Shown here: piece by piece, positions 50,924 to 59,019 of the stretch
Position numbering within the stretch: the stretch's first letter is position 1
Layout: each line of letters opens with the position of its first letter
From: MVRV01 sp964469905
Lineage (GTDB): Bacteria; Desulfobacterota; Syntrophia; Syntrophales; Smithellaceae
Assembly: GCA_964469905.1 (NCBI GenBank)
Contig: CAYXZW010000007.1
Span: 1 to 64,000, forward strand
Direction: 5' to 3'
DNA: 64,000 bases
The notes under the pieces: generated by a model
Seen by the model: the letters and a program-made list of their open reading frames with translations, nothing else
Databases searched by the model: none
Told to the model about the DNA's origin: nothing
Position numbers and translations under genes: made by a program

Positions 50924-53224
50924 ATGAATGATCTGCCCAATCTCCAATCTGCAAATAGTATTGACGAAAAACTCCGCCTCAGCAAAGCTCTGCAGGATAT
51001 AACCAACCGTATCCACGCTGCTCAAAACATCAAGCAAATTCTTGTTGACTTAAAAGATGGCATCCTCAATCTTTTCAATGCCCAATCTATAACCATTTAC
51101 GTGGTTGATAAACAACGCAATGAAATTTATTCCATGTTTCTGGCCGGCGGTACGGAATTAAAAGAAATTCGCGTTCCCATAAGCAATAGAAGCATTGCCG
51201 GATACGTTGCCAATGCCGGGAAGTTCGTAAACATCAAAGATGCCTATGACCAAAGCGAACTCAAAGCGCTGGATAAAGAATTATCTTTTGACCAGAGTTG
51301 GGATAAAAAATCTGGTTACAGAACAAAGCAAATTCTGGCCGCCCCGGTTTTTAACCAAAAGCAACTCATGGGAGTTATTCAGATTCTCAACAGGAAAGTC
51401 GGCCAGGATAGTTTTACCGAAGAAGAAAAAGGTCTCTTGCATCAAATCGCCGAAGTGCTCGGCGTTGCTTTTTTTAACCAGCAGCGTTTTGCCCGCCGGA
51501 GAAAAACAAAGTTTGATTATTTAATCAGCCGTGATCTGCTCAAGGAAGAGGACTTGGACAGCGCCTGGGAAGAATCCCGTGAGAAAAAAGAGACTATGGA
51601 AAATTTTCTCATGGGTAAATACAAAATATCCAAAGAAGATATCGGGCGTTCTTTCGAAGAATTTTATAAATGTCGATTTCTTCTATATAACGATAAAACA
51701 GTCATACCGGGAGATTTGATTAAAAATCTTAAAAAGGACTACCTGCGCCGGGAACAATGGGTCCCTCTGGAAAAAAAGGACAACTTCATTTATGTTATCA
51801 TCGATGACCCCAACAACATCTTAAAGAGAGATACCATCGAAAGTCTGTTAAAAACCAAGCAAGTCAAATACGATGTTGCTTTGCCGGAAGACATAATTAA
51901 ATTTATCAATCTTTTTTATCACTCGCCGGAAGATGAACATTCTTTCACCGATATTCTGGGAAAAATGGACGAAGAAGATACGGCCGTCGAAGACGAAGAA
52001 GGCGGAGATGCAGTTACCGAGTCGGACAGCGTTATTATGCAACTGGTTAATAAAATAATTAATGATGCTTATTCCCGTCGCACTTCCGACATTCACATCG
52101 AACCCAATATCGGCAAAAAGAATGTGGAAATCCGCTACCGCGTTGATGGTGATTGCGCACTATACCAGACAGTTCCGTTCAGCTACCGGGCCGCACTTGT
52201 ATCGCGCATTAAAATTATGTCCAACCTCGATATTACAGTTAAAAGACTGCCCCAGGACGGAAAAATTAAATTCCGGCGACCCACCGGTGATGAAATTGAA
52301 TTGCGTGTGGCAACTATTCCCACGCAAGGGGGAGTCGAAGACATCGTCATGCGTATCCTGGCCAAGGGCGAAACAATCCCGCTGGATAATATGGGAATTT
52401 CCGAGCGTAATCTTCGGGAAATGAAAAATGTAATCAGTAAACCTTACGGCATGATTCTCGTTGTTGGACCCACAGGATCAGGTAAAACAACAACTCTGCA
52501 CTCTGCTCTGCACGAGATCAACACTCCGGACAGAAAAATATGGACGGCGGAAGATCCCGTGGAAATAACCCAATACGGTTTGCGGCAAGTACAGGTACAA
52601 TCCAAAATAGGCTTTGACTTTGCCGCTGCTATGCGTGCTTTCCTGCGCGCCGATCCCGATGTTATCATGGTCGGTGAAATGCGCGATTTTGAAACGGCCA
52701 AAACAGGCGTGGAAGCCTCGCTTACCGGCCATCTTGTTTTCAGCACCCTGCACACCAACAGTGCCCCGGAAACAATTACCCGTCTTCTGGACATGGGGAT
52801 TGATCCTCTTAACTTTGCCGACGCGTTGCTGGGTATTCTTGCCCAACGTCTGATACGAACCCTTTGCAAAAACTGCAAAGAAACATATCATCCGACAAAA
52901 GCAGAGTATGAAGAAGTAGTGGAAGCTTATGGAAGTGAAGATTTTGCCAAACTGAATATTCCTTATGACGATAATTTTACGCTGGCCCGTCCGAAAGGTT
53001 GTGATATTTGTGATAAGTCCGGCTATAAAGGTCGAATGGGAATTCACGAACTTCTGGTCGGTACCGATGATGTCAAAAGACTTGTTCAAAAACATGCAAC
53101 CGTCGAACTTCTGCGTGAGCAGGCAATGAAAGATGGAATGACCACTCTTCTGCAGGACGGCATTTTCAAATCTCTTAAAGGATTTACCGATTTCAAGCAG
53201 GTTCGCCGAGTCTGTATAAAATAG
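50924..53224 (+). CDS. GAF-domain PulE/GspE-type ATPase
   Basis: 766 residues. An N-terminal GAF domain (about 20-185) with AGYVANAGKFVNIKDAYD is fused to an MshE-like domain (about 195-330), a short acidic linker (340-360) and the T2SSE ATPase core with Walker A GPTGSGKTTTLHSA, EDPVEI, MVGEMRDFETA, HTNSAPETITRLLD and zinc cysteines CKNC/CDIC. Most PulE proteins lack the GAF, so activity may respond to a small ligand. It has its own promoter and no neighbouring pilus genes. A second PulE-like protein lies at 42272-43972. Confidence 0.9.
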   Translation: MNDLPNLQSANSIDEKLRLSKALQDITNRIHAAQNIKQILVDLKDGILNLFNAQSITIYVVDKQRNEIYSMFLAGGTELKEIRVPISNRSIAGYVANAGKFVNIKDAYDQSELKALDKELSFDQSWDKKSGYRTKQILAAPVFNQKQLMGVIQILNRKVGQDSFTEEEKGLLHQIAEVLGVAFFNQQRFARRRKTKFDYLISRDLLKEEDLDSAWEESREKKETMENFLMGKYKISKEDIGRSFEEFYKCRFLLYNDKTVIPGDLIKNLKKDYLRREQWVPLEKKDNFIYVIIDDPNNILKRDTIESLLKTKQVKYDVALPEDIIKFINLFYHSPEDEHSFTDILGKMDEEDTAVEDEEGGDAVTESDSVIMQLVNKIINDAYSRRTSDIHIEPNIGKKNVEIRYRVDGDCALYQTVPFSYRAALVSRIKIMSNLDITVKRLPQDGKIKFRRPTGDEIELRVATIPTQGGVEDIVMRILAKGETIPLDNMGISERNLREMKNVISKPYGMILVVGPTGSGKTTTLHSALHEINTPDRKIWTAEDPVEITQYGLRQVQVQSKIGFDFAAAMRAFLRADPDVIMVGEMRDFETAKTGVEASLTGHLVFSTLHTNSAPETITRLLDMGIDPLNFADALLGILAQRLIRTLCKNCKETYHPTKAEYEEVVEAYGSEDFAKLNIPYDDNFTLARPKGCDICDKSGYKGRMGIHELLVGTDDVKRLVQKHATVELLREQAMKDGMTTLLQDGIFKSLKGFTDFKQVRRVCIK

Positions 53225-53290
53225 TAGTTCAGGCTGAAGTTTGCCGACAACGCCCTATATTATATAACCAAAGGATATGAATACATAATT

Positions 53291-54340
53291 ATGTTTAAAA
53301 CAAAAATGACGCAAATGTTCGGCATTGAGCACCCTATTATGATGGCCGGAATGAACTGGATTACGGAACCCAAACTAGTCGCCGCCGTCTGTAACGCCGG
53401 AGGTCTGGGACTTCTGGCCGTTGCGCGCTGCACCCCGCAGGAAACGCGGGAAAACATCCGGCAGATCCGGGAGCTGACAGATAAACCCTTCGGTATCAAC
53501 CAGATTCTTATCGGGCCGGGAGCAAAAGAAAATATCGCCGTCGCCATTGAAGAAAAAGTACCAGTCATTAACTATTCGCTGGGGAAACCATGGTTTGTCA
53601 ATGATGTACACGCTTACGGCGGCAAAGTCGTCGGCACCGTGGCCATCGCGAAGCATGCGGCTAAGGCCGTTCAGGTGGGATGTGATGCTCTGATCGTTAC
53701 CGGTCATGAAGCCGCGGCACACGGAGCAGCAGCCACATCCATGGTGTTGATTCCAATTGTCGCCTCCTTGGTCAAAGTTCCCTTGATTGCCGCAGGCGGA
53801 TTTTACGACGGCCGGGGACTCGCGGCAGCACTGGCCCTGGGTGCCGACGGCATCTCCATGGGCAGCCGTTTCATGGTGGTCAAGGAAAGCATGGTACATG
53901 ATAACTTCAAAAAATTATGTATCGAGGCCACCGAACAGGATACTCTCTACGACAACGTGTTTGACGGGTTGGACGGCCGCGTGCTGAAAACCAAAGAAGC
54001 CGAAGCGATGACGAAACGCGGTTTCCCGGTGGTGGATGCTTTCAAGGGCGCGCTTCTGGTCAAACGGCTGATGAATCTGTCTTTTGCCAAGTTTCTGGGT
54101 ATAAGCATTGAAATGCTGAGAGCCGAGGAAGGTCATCCGCTGATGGTGCTGGCGCGTCAGGCGGTGGGCAACATGAAGCACCTCAAAGCCCTCAACGAAG
54201 GCGATGTGGAAGGCGGCATTCTGTTCGCCGGACAGTGTTGCGGCGGCATTACCGATAATCCGACTACTAAAGAACTGATCGACCGCATTATCCGTGAGGC
54301 AGAAGTTACGCTTGCAAATCTGAATAGTTACAAAACTTAA
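53291..54340 (+). CDS. nitronate monooxygenase family flavin oxidoreductase
   Basis: 349 residues, FMN-binding TIM barrel of the nitronate monooxygenase / FabK group. Signatures are HPIMMAGMNWITEPKLVAAVCNAGGLGLLA, GINQILIG, TGHEAAAHGA with the histidine region, LIAAGGFYDGRGLAAALALGADGISMGSRF. The real substrate in anaerobes is often unclear: nitronate oxidation needs oxygen, while FabK reduces enoyl-ACP. It converges with the SDR gene. Confidence 0.88.
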   Translation: MFKTKMTQMFGIEHPIMMAGMNWITEPKLVAAVCNAGGLGLLAVARCTPQETRENIRQIRELTDKPFGINQILIGPGAKENIAVAIEEKVPVINYSLGKPWFVNDVHAYGGKVVGTVAIAKHAAKAVQVGCDALIVTGHEAAAHGAAATSMVLIPIVASLVKVPLIAAGGFYDGRGLAAALALGADGISMGSRFMVVKESMVHDNFKKLCIEATEQDTLYDNVFDGLDGRVLKTKEAEAMTKRGFPVVDAFKGALLVKRLMNLSFAKFLGISIEMLRAEEGHPLMVLARQAVGNMKHLKALNEGDVEGGILFAGQCCGGITDNPTTKELIDRIIREAEVTLANLNSYKT

Positions 54341-54348
54341 GAGACAAC

Positions 54349-55128
54349 CTAATAGATGTAGGTTACGGAACCGCCGTCCACAACAAGTATCTGGCCGGAG
54401 ACAAAGGCCGATGCATCGGAGGCGAGAAAAAGCGCAGCGCCTTTCATATCTTCTACTTCGGCGATGCGTCCCAGAGCCGTATGCTCCACGATACTCTTTT
54501 CCAGCCGGCCTTTGCTCATTTCCAGTGCGTCCTTAATCATGTCCGTCCTTGTGGCACCCGGAGCCAGAACATTAACCCTGATTTTATGTTTGCCCAACTC
54601 AAAGGCCAGGATCCGTGCCAGGGCGTGCTCGGCAGCCTTGCTGACGGAGTAGACCCCCACACCCTTGTTCGGCTTGAAACCGTTGGTGGAGCCGATAAAA
54701 ATGATGGAGCCGCCACCCTGGGGGATCATAATTTTTGCCACCTTTTTGGAGAGCAGAAAACAACTCTTCAGATTCAGGTTCATAACCTTGTCCCAGGCCC
54801 ATTCATCCGTTTCAATGACATCGGCAAATTGAGGATTGGTAGCAGCATTACAGACCAGTATATCGATTCTACCCCATTCCTTGATTGTTCTATCGACGAG
54901 TTTATCCAATTCATCACTTTTCGCCACATCGGCGGCAACTGTCAGACAACGCACGCCGAAGGAAGATATTTCTCCTGCGGCTTCATCAAGATCGTTCTGT
55001 TTTCTGCCTGCAATAACCACATGCGCACCGGCCTCCGCAAAACTCAGGGCAATCGCCTTGCCGATCCCCCGCGATCCTCCCGTGATCAAAGCCACCTTGT
55101 TGTCCAAACGAAACTTGTCGAAAATCAT
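54349..55128 (-). CDS. SDR family NAD(P)-dependent oxidoreductase
   Basis: 259 residues from ATG 55128, preceded by AAGGAGAAG; upstream codons are not used. Rossmann motif TGGSRGIGKAIA, NAATNP, catalytic Ser/Tyr/Lys in FIGSTNGF and YSVSKAAEH, and PGATRTDM. Resembles 3-oxoacyl-ACP reductase and 3-hydroxyacyl-dehydrogenase-like SDRs. Last gene of an apparent TetR-DUF1295-DUF2284-SDR operon. Substrate unknown. Confidence 0.9.
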   Translation of the reverse strand: MIFDKFRLDNKVALITGGSRGIGKAIALSFAEAGAHVVIAGRKQNDLDEAAGEISSFGVRCLTVAADVAKSDELDKLVDRTIKEWGRIDILVCNAATNPQFADVIETDEWAWDKVMNLNLKSCFLLSKKVAKIMIPQGGGSIIFIGSTNGFKPNKGVGVYSVSKAAEHALARILAFELGKHKIRVNVLAPGATRTDMIKDALEMSKGRLEKSIVEHTALGRIAEVEDMKGAALFLASDASAFVSGQILVVDGGSVTYIY

Positions 55129-55176
55129 GTTCTTCTCCTTTTTTCCGGAAAACATTATCGGGAACAAGCCGCCCGA

Positions 55177-55719
55177 CTAGTCCACCAGCATGAGACAATA
55201 ATCATTATGTGTTTCTTCCTTCACACTGAGTGTCTTAATGAAAAAACCGTTATTGCGGGCTGTCTGAAAAACGTCAATACCGCAGGCCTCCATTGCTGGT
55301 CGGACGTTACCCATATGAACGCAGGGATTATCAGTCAGAATTGCGCATTTTTTGCATTTAAGGCAGGGGCCGGAAAGGAAGACGAAGGCCTTATAGTAGC
55401 CGTCCTTGAACAGGGTTCCCTCCAGTTCGACCAGCATGTCCATGTAAGCCTTGTAACGTTTCCCCCGTCCTTCCGTTGCCGGAGCCTCGATGTGGAAAAG
55501 AATGGCCCGCTGGTATGAATCCAGAATCGCCCTCGTCTGATCATAGGTAGGCGTGTGCGGGGGACAGCAGTGTCCCATCCCATAAACGGGACAACCATAC
55601 TGACATTTAATCCTTACCCAGGGTGCCGTTACAACGCTGCCGGGATCAATGAGAACAGCATCGGTCGCCCCTCCATCCAGGGCAATTCGACAATATTTTT
55701 CCAGATCGTTTTGCAGCAT
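55177..55719 (-). CDS. DUF2284 cysteine-rich protein
   Basis: 180 residues. Cysteines in RIKCQYGCPVYGMGHCCPPHTP and GPCLKCKKCAILTDNPCVHMGNVRPAMEACGIDVFQT are the DUF2284 signature, a predicted metal-binding (probably iron-sulphur) protein. Often found in methanogens and anaerobic bacteria; function unknown. It lies 31 bases after the DUF1295 gene on the same strand. Confidence 0.88.
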   Translation of the reverse strand: MLQNDLEKYCRIALDGGATDAVLIDPGSVVTAPWVRIKCQYGCPVYGMGHCCPPHTPTYDQTRAILDSYQRAILFHIEAPATEGRGKRYKAYMDMLVELEGTLFKDGYYKAFVFLSGPCLKCKKCAILTDNPCVHMGNVRPAMEACGIDVFQTARNNGFFIKTLSVKEETHNDYCLMLVD

Positions 55720-55750
55720 ATGAATTATCCTCCTAAGAATTAATACTTAA

Positions 55751-56614
55751 TTATTTTTTCGGAAACCAGGGAATAAACATGCTTGTTCTGCTCTTGTAAT
55801 CATCAAATCCCGGAAATCCCCTGATGAGGTTTTCCGCCAGCGGCACACCCGAAATAAAGAGCAGTAAAAAAGTAATCAGCAGTGGTCCGAAAAAGGACAG
55901 CCATCCCCCGGCGAAACCAAGAGCAATAATGAAGATACCCCACCACATTGATGCTTCTCCAAAATAATTGGGATGCCGCGAATACTTCCAGATGCCTCCG
56001 GTCATTATTTGCCCCTGGTTTTGCACAGCGGCAAGAAATGCTTTCAGTTGCTGATCACTGATGATCTCCAATAAAAAACCGATTACCCATACGGCAATCC
56101 CTATCTGGTAAAAGAGTATATTTGTGTTTTGACAGGAAGCATTGATGAAGACAATTGGAGCAGCGATAATCCAGGCGAGAAAGCCCTGGGCCAAGTAAAT
56201 GCGCAAATAAGTTGTCAGGAGTGCATGCTTTCCCGATTCCATCTTCAGCCTCATCTGCTGATACCTCGGATCTTCAGCTTTCCCCACGGTGCGTAACATT
56301 ATATGCGTGAACAGACGCAATCCCCAGGCAGTAACCATGGTCAGGACAATCCATTGTATCGTGGTATGTGTGTTCTGCATCCAGAAAGTAACATGGGCAA
56401 CAATGATGAAGCTCAGCCCCCAGGCTGTGTCAATAAAGGTATGATTTTTCATCAATATTCCGATGATAAAAAAGATGTGCACGGAAACCATCACTCCCAG
56501 CAGTGCCGCACCGGCAAAAGGCAGGATATCGTATGCAGAAGCAACCAGCGGATAGAAAATAAGAAAAACCAACATCAGCAATAAATATAATTTTAACGCC
56601 TGGCTGTATTTCAT
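55751..56614 (-). CDS. DUF1295 (steroid 5-alpha-reductase-like) membrane protein
   Basis: 287 residues, about six to seven membrane segments. The C-terminal motif GGIWKYSRHPNYFGEASMWWGIF marks the DUF1295 / steroid 5-alpha-reductase C-terminal and isoprenylcysteine methyltransferase-like superfamily; GFPGFDDYKSRTSMFIPWFPKK ends the protein. Likely reduces or methylates a membrane lipid-like substrate. Between TetR and DUF2284 in one operon, with 66 bases to the TetR stop. Confidence 0.87.
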   Translation of the reverse strand: MKYSQALKLYLLLMLVFLIFYPLVASAYDILPFAGAALLGVMVSVHIFFIIGILMKNHTFIDTAWGLSFIIVAHVTFWMQNTHTTIQWIVLTMVTAWGLRLFTHIMLRTVGKAEDPRYQQMRLKMESGKHALLTTYLRIYLAQGFLAWIIAAPIVFINASCQNTNILFYQIGIAVWVIGFLLEIISDQQLKAFLAAVQNQGQIMTGGIWKYSRHPNYFGEASMWWGIFIIALGFAGGWLSFFGPLLITFLLLFISGVPLAENLIRGFPGFDDYKSRTSMFIPWFPKK

Positions 56615-56680
56615 CTTATCATCTCCTTTGATTAACGTGTGTCCTGCTGTATTCCGCCCTTAGCCAATTCTTGTCGACGC

Positions 56681-57253
56681 TTATTGCTTGAGGGATTGCC
56701 CTATCCGTCGTATGGCGATATCCAGGTAGGTCGTATCCGTCGCCCGGACCATTTGTGAGGCGCCCTGCAGAGCTGCCAACACAAAGACGGCTTCTTCCCT
56801 GGGTGTTCCCGAAAAACAAAAGGCTCCCTCTGCTCTTCCTTCCTGCAAGATTTTTTCCAACCAGACGAGAAAATCGGAGATGAACGCCTTTGTTTCCTCC
56901 TGCATCTGTTCGGGAAGAGTGTTGAAATCATGTTCCAGAGCACTTCCCAGACACACATGGCCTTCAAATTTCAGAAAGTCACGGAAGATATCGCAAAAGG
57001 CATCAAGCTTCATGGCAAAATCCATGTTAACCATCCGGGGATGAAGTGTCCATTTTTCGAACTGTTGTCTTGCTCGCTGAATTATGGCAACTCCCAGTTC
57101 GGTTTTCGTCGGAAAGTGGTAATGAATGGCTGCATTTTTTACATTGAGAGCAGATGATATATGCGCATAACTAAAGCCGTTGTAACCGCGCTGGAGCAAG
57201 AGGCTCTCGGCCAGATCGATGATCTGGTTTTTTGTATCGTTTATTGGCGTCAT
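56681..57253 (-). CDS. TetR/AcrR family transcriptional regulator
   Basis: 190 residues. N-terminal helix-turn-helix: IIDLAESLLLQRGYNGFSYAHISSALNVKNAAIHYHFPTKTELGVAII in pieces, ending in HYHFPTKTEL. The C-terminal domain binds an unknown effector; ALQGASQMVRATD is like TetR_C family. It heads the DUF1295-DUF2284-SDR operon. An ACTTACTAGTAAGT palindrome within its own promoter is the likely operator (autorepression). Confidence 0.92.
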   Translation of the reverse strand: MTPINDTKNQIIDLAESLLLQRGYNGFSYAHISSALNVKNAAIHYHFPTKTELGVAIIQRARQQFEKWTLHPRMVNMDFAMKLDAFCDIFRDFLKFEGHVCLGSALEHDFNTLPEQMQEETKAFISDFLVWLEKILQEGRAEGAFCFSGTPREEAVFVLAALQGASQMVRATDTTYLDIAIRRIGQSLKQ

Positions 57254-57282
57254 AGTTGCTTATACCTCTTTTTGGTGGACTG

Positions 57283-57311
57283 ATCATACTTACTAGTAAG
57301 TAAGCTGTCAA
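57283..57311 (-). promoter_or_regulatory. promoter with TetR operator in the spacer
   Basis: On the minus strand: TTGACA (57311-57306), a 17-base spacer and TATGAT (57288-57283). The perfect 14-base palindrome ACTTACTAGTAAGT (57288-57301) lies in the spacer, so bound TetR would block RNA polymerase. It is 30 bases before the TetR ATG. Confidence 0.8.
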
Positions 57312-57456
57312 GAACTTATTTTTGTGCTGAATAATATTTTTAAATACCATATGATTGTCACCCCCTAACTGCCAGGTGATAATGACCCTAATGCCATCCC
57401 CGGAAATAATCAGCTTCGAATAAAGTGCTTGACCTGACTACCGCAATGCATTTTGA

Positions 57457-57612
57457 CGGGAAAGCGTTTTCTTCTGGTCAGAAGAACATGCAAGAGATTA
57501 TCGGCAGAAGGTTCACCGTTTGCGCGGTGCATACATGACAGTGGATCAGATGAGCAAGGTCACGAAAATGATCCAAAGCGCTATATTTGCTTTTGACTGC
57601 GAAGATTTATAA
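57457..57612 (+). pseudogene. degenerate coding fragment
   Basis: In one + strand frame, after a stop at 57454-57456, 51 open codons read like the C-terminal part of a protein: VFFWSEEHARDYRQ, then GAYMTVDQMSKVTKMIQSAI and FAFDCEDL before TAA. There is no start with a ribosome binding site, and the upstream frame (MHFDGKAFSSGQK) is shifted. It may be the remnant of an alkylmercury-lyase-like protein, from weak resemblance only. A perfect hairpin follows. Confidence 0.35.
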
Positions 57613-57628
57613 TATTAATAATTGAAGG

Positions 57629-57660
57629 GAGATATCAGGGACTGCGGTCCCTGATATCTC
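57629..57660. terminator. perfect 14-base-pair hairpin
   Basis: GAGATATCAGGGAC (57629-57642) and GTCCCTGATATCTC (57647-57660) around TGCG. No T-run follows on either side, so it may be a factor-dependent terminator or a boundary for the flavodoxin gene, which ends 30 bases to the right. Confidence 0.6.
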
Positions 57661-57690
57661 GACCGAACCTGGAGTGAATATCAACAACGT

Positions 57691-58263
57691 TTACTTCAAT
57701 AGACCGGCACCTGCGGCATAGGCCTTATCCAGGATTGCCTGGTTTCGCTTAGCGGCATCTTCCGGCCCCATTCCACCGGCAACAATTCGCTCCTGGATCT
57801 TAAAACCAAGAAAACTCAGTGCACCCTCGTGCATATCAAATGAAGAAGCGAAAATGCCTGTATCAGGTTGTCCCTGTGAATAAACGGTTACGGTTTTCTT
57901 TGCTTTTACCTTATTCCTGAAGTTTCCCGGCCGACCGTCTTTGAGATACATCAAAGCGAACAATCTATCGATAAAGATTTTTGTCTGACCGGTCACCTGA
58001 AGCATAAAGACAGGACTCCCTATGACAACGCCATCGGCAGTGAATATTTCATCATAAAGTTGTGCCATGTCGTCTTTCTGGACACACTTACCATCCGGTG
58101 TCTGACATTGGTAACAGGCTTGACAGCCTCTGATGCGCAGTGCATTCAGATCAAAGATTTTTGTCTCGGCACCGGCCTCCCCTGCCCCACGCAGCACCTC
58201 ATTAACGATTGTTGTTGTGTTACCTTTTTTTCTGGGACTTCCTACAAATCCGACAATCTTCAT
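57691..58263 (-). CDS. flavodoxin family protein (NADPH-dependent FMN reductase-like)
   Basis: 190 residues from ATG 58263, with AAGGAGG upstream. Flavodoxin-like fold: FMN loop GSPRKKGNTTTIV, CQACYQCQTPDGKC (cysteine-rich, CX2CX2C-like), GVVIGSPVFMLQVTGQTKIFIDRLFAL and KTVTVYSQGQ. This Cys pattern occurs in iron-sulphur flavoproteins of anaerobes (Isf-like), which pass electrons and remove oxygen or peroxide. Its promoter carries an operator nearly identical to that of the adjacent MarR gene. Confidence 0.88.
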   Translation of the reverse strand: MKIVGFVGSPRKKGNTTTIVNEVLRGAGEAGAETKIFDLNALRIRGCQACYQCQTPDGKCVQKDDMAQLYDEIFTADGVVIGSPVFMLQVTGQTKIFIDRLFALMYLKDGRPGNFRNKVKAKKTVTVYSQGQPDTGIFASSFDMHEGALSFLGFKIQERIVAGGMGPEDAAKRNQAILDKAYAAGAGLLK

Positions 58264-58285
58264 ATTCGCCTCCTTAAAACTTAAT

Positions 58286-58305
58286 ATAGTTCGCCACCGA
58301 ACCAA
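58286..58305 (-). promoter_or_regulatory. MarR-type operator upstream of the flavodoxin gene
   Basis: ATAGTTCGCCACCGAACCAA matches the marR-promoter operator at 58823-58842 in 17 of 20 bases. It sits between a weak -35 (TTCAAT) and a -10 (TATATT) on the minus strand, 23 bases before the ribosome binding site region. Confidence 0.7.
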
Positions 58306-58380
58306 TTGAATAAAAAAATTGGAGAGGATAAACCTCCCCACAACTGATCGTCATTTAATAATCAATGACAGGATTAATAT

Positions 58381-58809
58381 TTAGAAGTTCCTGCGCATTT
58401 TTTCCAACCCCTGCAGAAGAATTTCTTTTTCCTCTTCTGTGAAACCTTTATAGGCCTTGTCAATGAGTCTTCGGGAAATCATATCGAAGTCCTTTTTTAC
58501 TGCCTTTCCCTTATCCGTCAATACCACGTAAGTGCAGCGTCCGTCGACACAACAGTTGATTTTATTAACATATCCGAGAGATTCCAGTTTATTGACCAAC
58601 TCGGTAACGGTTGATTTTGACTTGCCGGTTTTCCTGGCCAGCTCCATTACCTTCATTTTCCCTTCACTCTGATAAAGGCAGCCGAAGATAGAACCGTGAG
58701 ACCCGACAATGCCTTGAATTCCACAGGTCTTTATTTCCTTTTCCAGGAACTCGTTGTATCTTTCACGCAGACTTCCAATAAGACCAATAACGGTATTTTT
58801 TGATATCAT
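58381..58809 (-). CDS. MarR family transcriptional regulator
   Basis: 142 residues from ATG 58809. Winged helix-turn-helix: MKVMELARKTGKSKSTVTELVNKLESLGYVNKI, followed by the wing with DGRCTYVVLTDKGKAV. Cysteines CCVDGRC in the wing and TCGIQG near the N-terminus could sense oxidants. Upstream codons to 58872 overlap its promoter and operator and are not coding. The gene and the flavodoxin gene share one operator type, so the regulator likely represses both. Confidence 0.9.
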   Translation of the reverse strand: MISKNTVIGLIGSLRERYNEFLEKEIKTCGIQGIVGSHGSIFGCLYQSEGKMKVMELARKTGKSKSTVTELVNKLESLGYVNKINCCVDGRCTYVVLTDKGKAVKKDFDMISRRLIDKAYKGFTEEEKEILLQGLEKMRRNF

Positions 58810-58819
58810 CTTGTTGAAC

Positions 58820-58848
58820 CACATAGTTCGGCACCGAACTATTGTCAA
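58820..58848 (-). promoter_or_regulatory. marR promoter with operator in the spacer
   Basis: Minus strand TTGACA (58848-58843), 17-base spacer, TATGTG (58825-58820). The spacer is filled by the palindrome ATAGTTCGG-CA-CCGAACTAT (58823-58842). Predicted transcription start is only about four bases before the ATG at 58809, so the mRNA is nearly leaderless. Confidence 0.8.
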
Positions 58849-59019
58849 GAAAAAAGATTTGATTATCAACATATTACGGCAGCCAGAAAGCCTGAACCGT
58901 TAATAATTCAATAAATACTGAGATTTCAACGGACTGACACTTCTAATCCCCTGTTCGCCGAACTTGACCGCCGTATATTTCAGTGATATTAAAGTTTCAT
59001 TTGCGTGGAGAGGTTGTTT

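Noticed and set aside
54481..55518. A 345-codon + strand frame across the SDR and DUF2284 genes
   Set aside because: Antisense to two genes with complete family motifs; low protein-like content.
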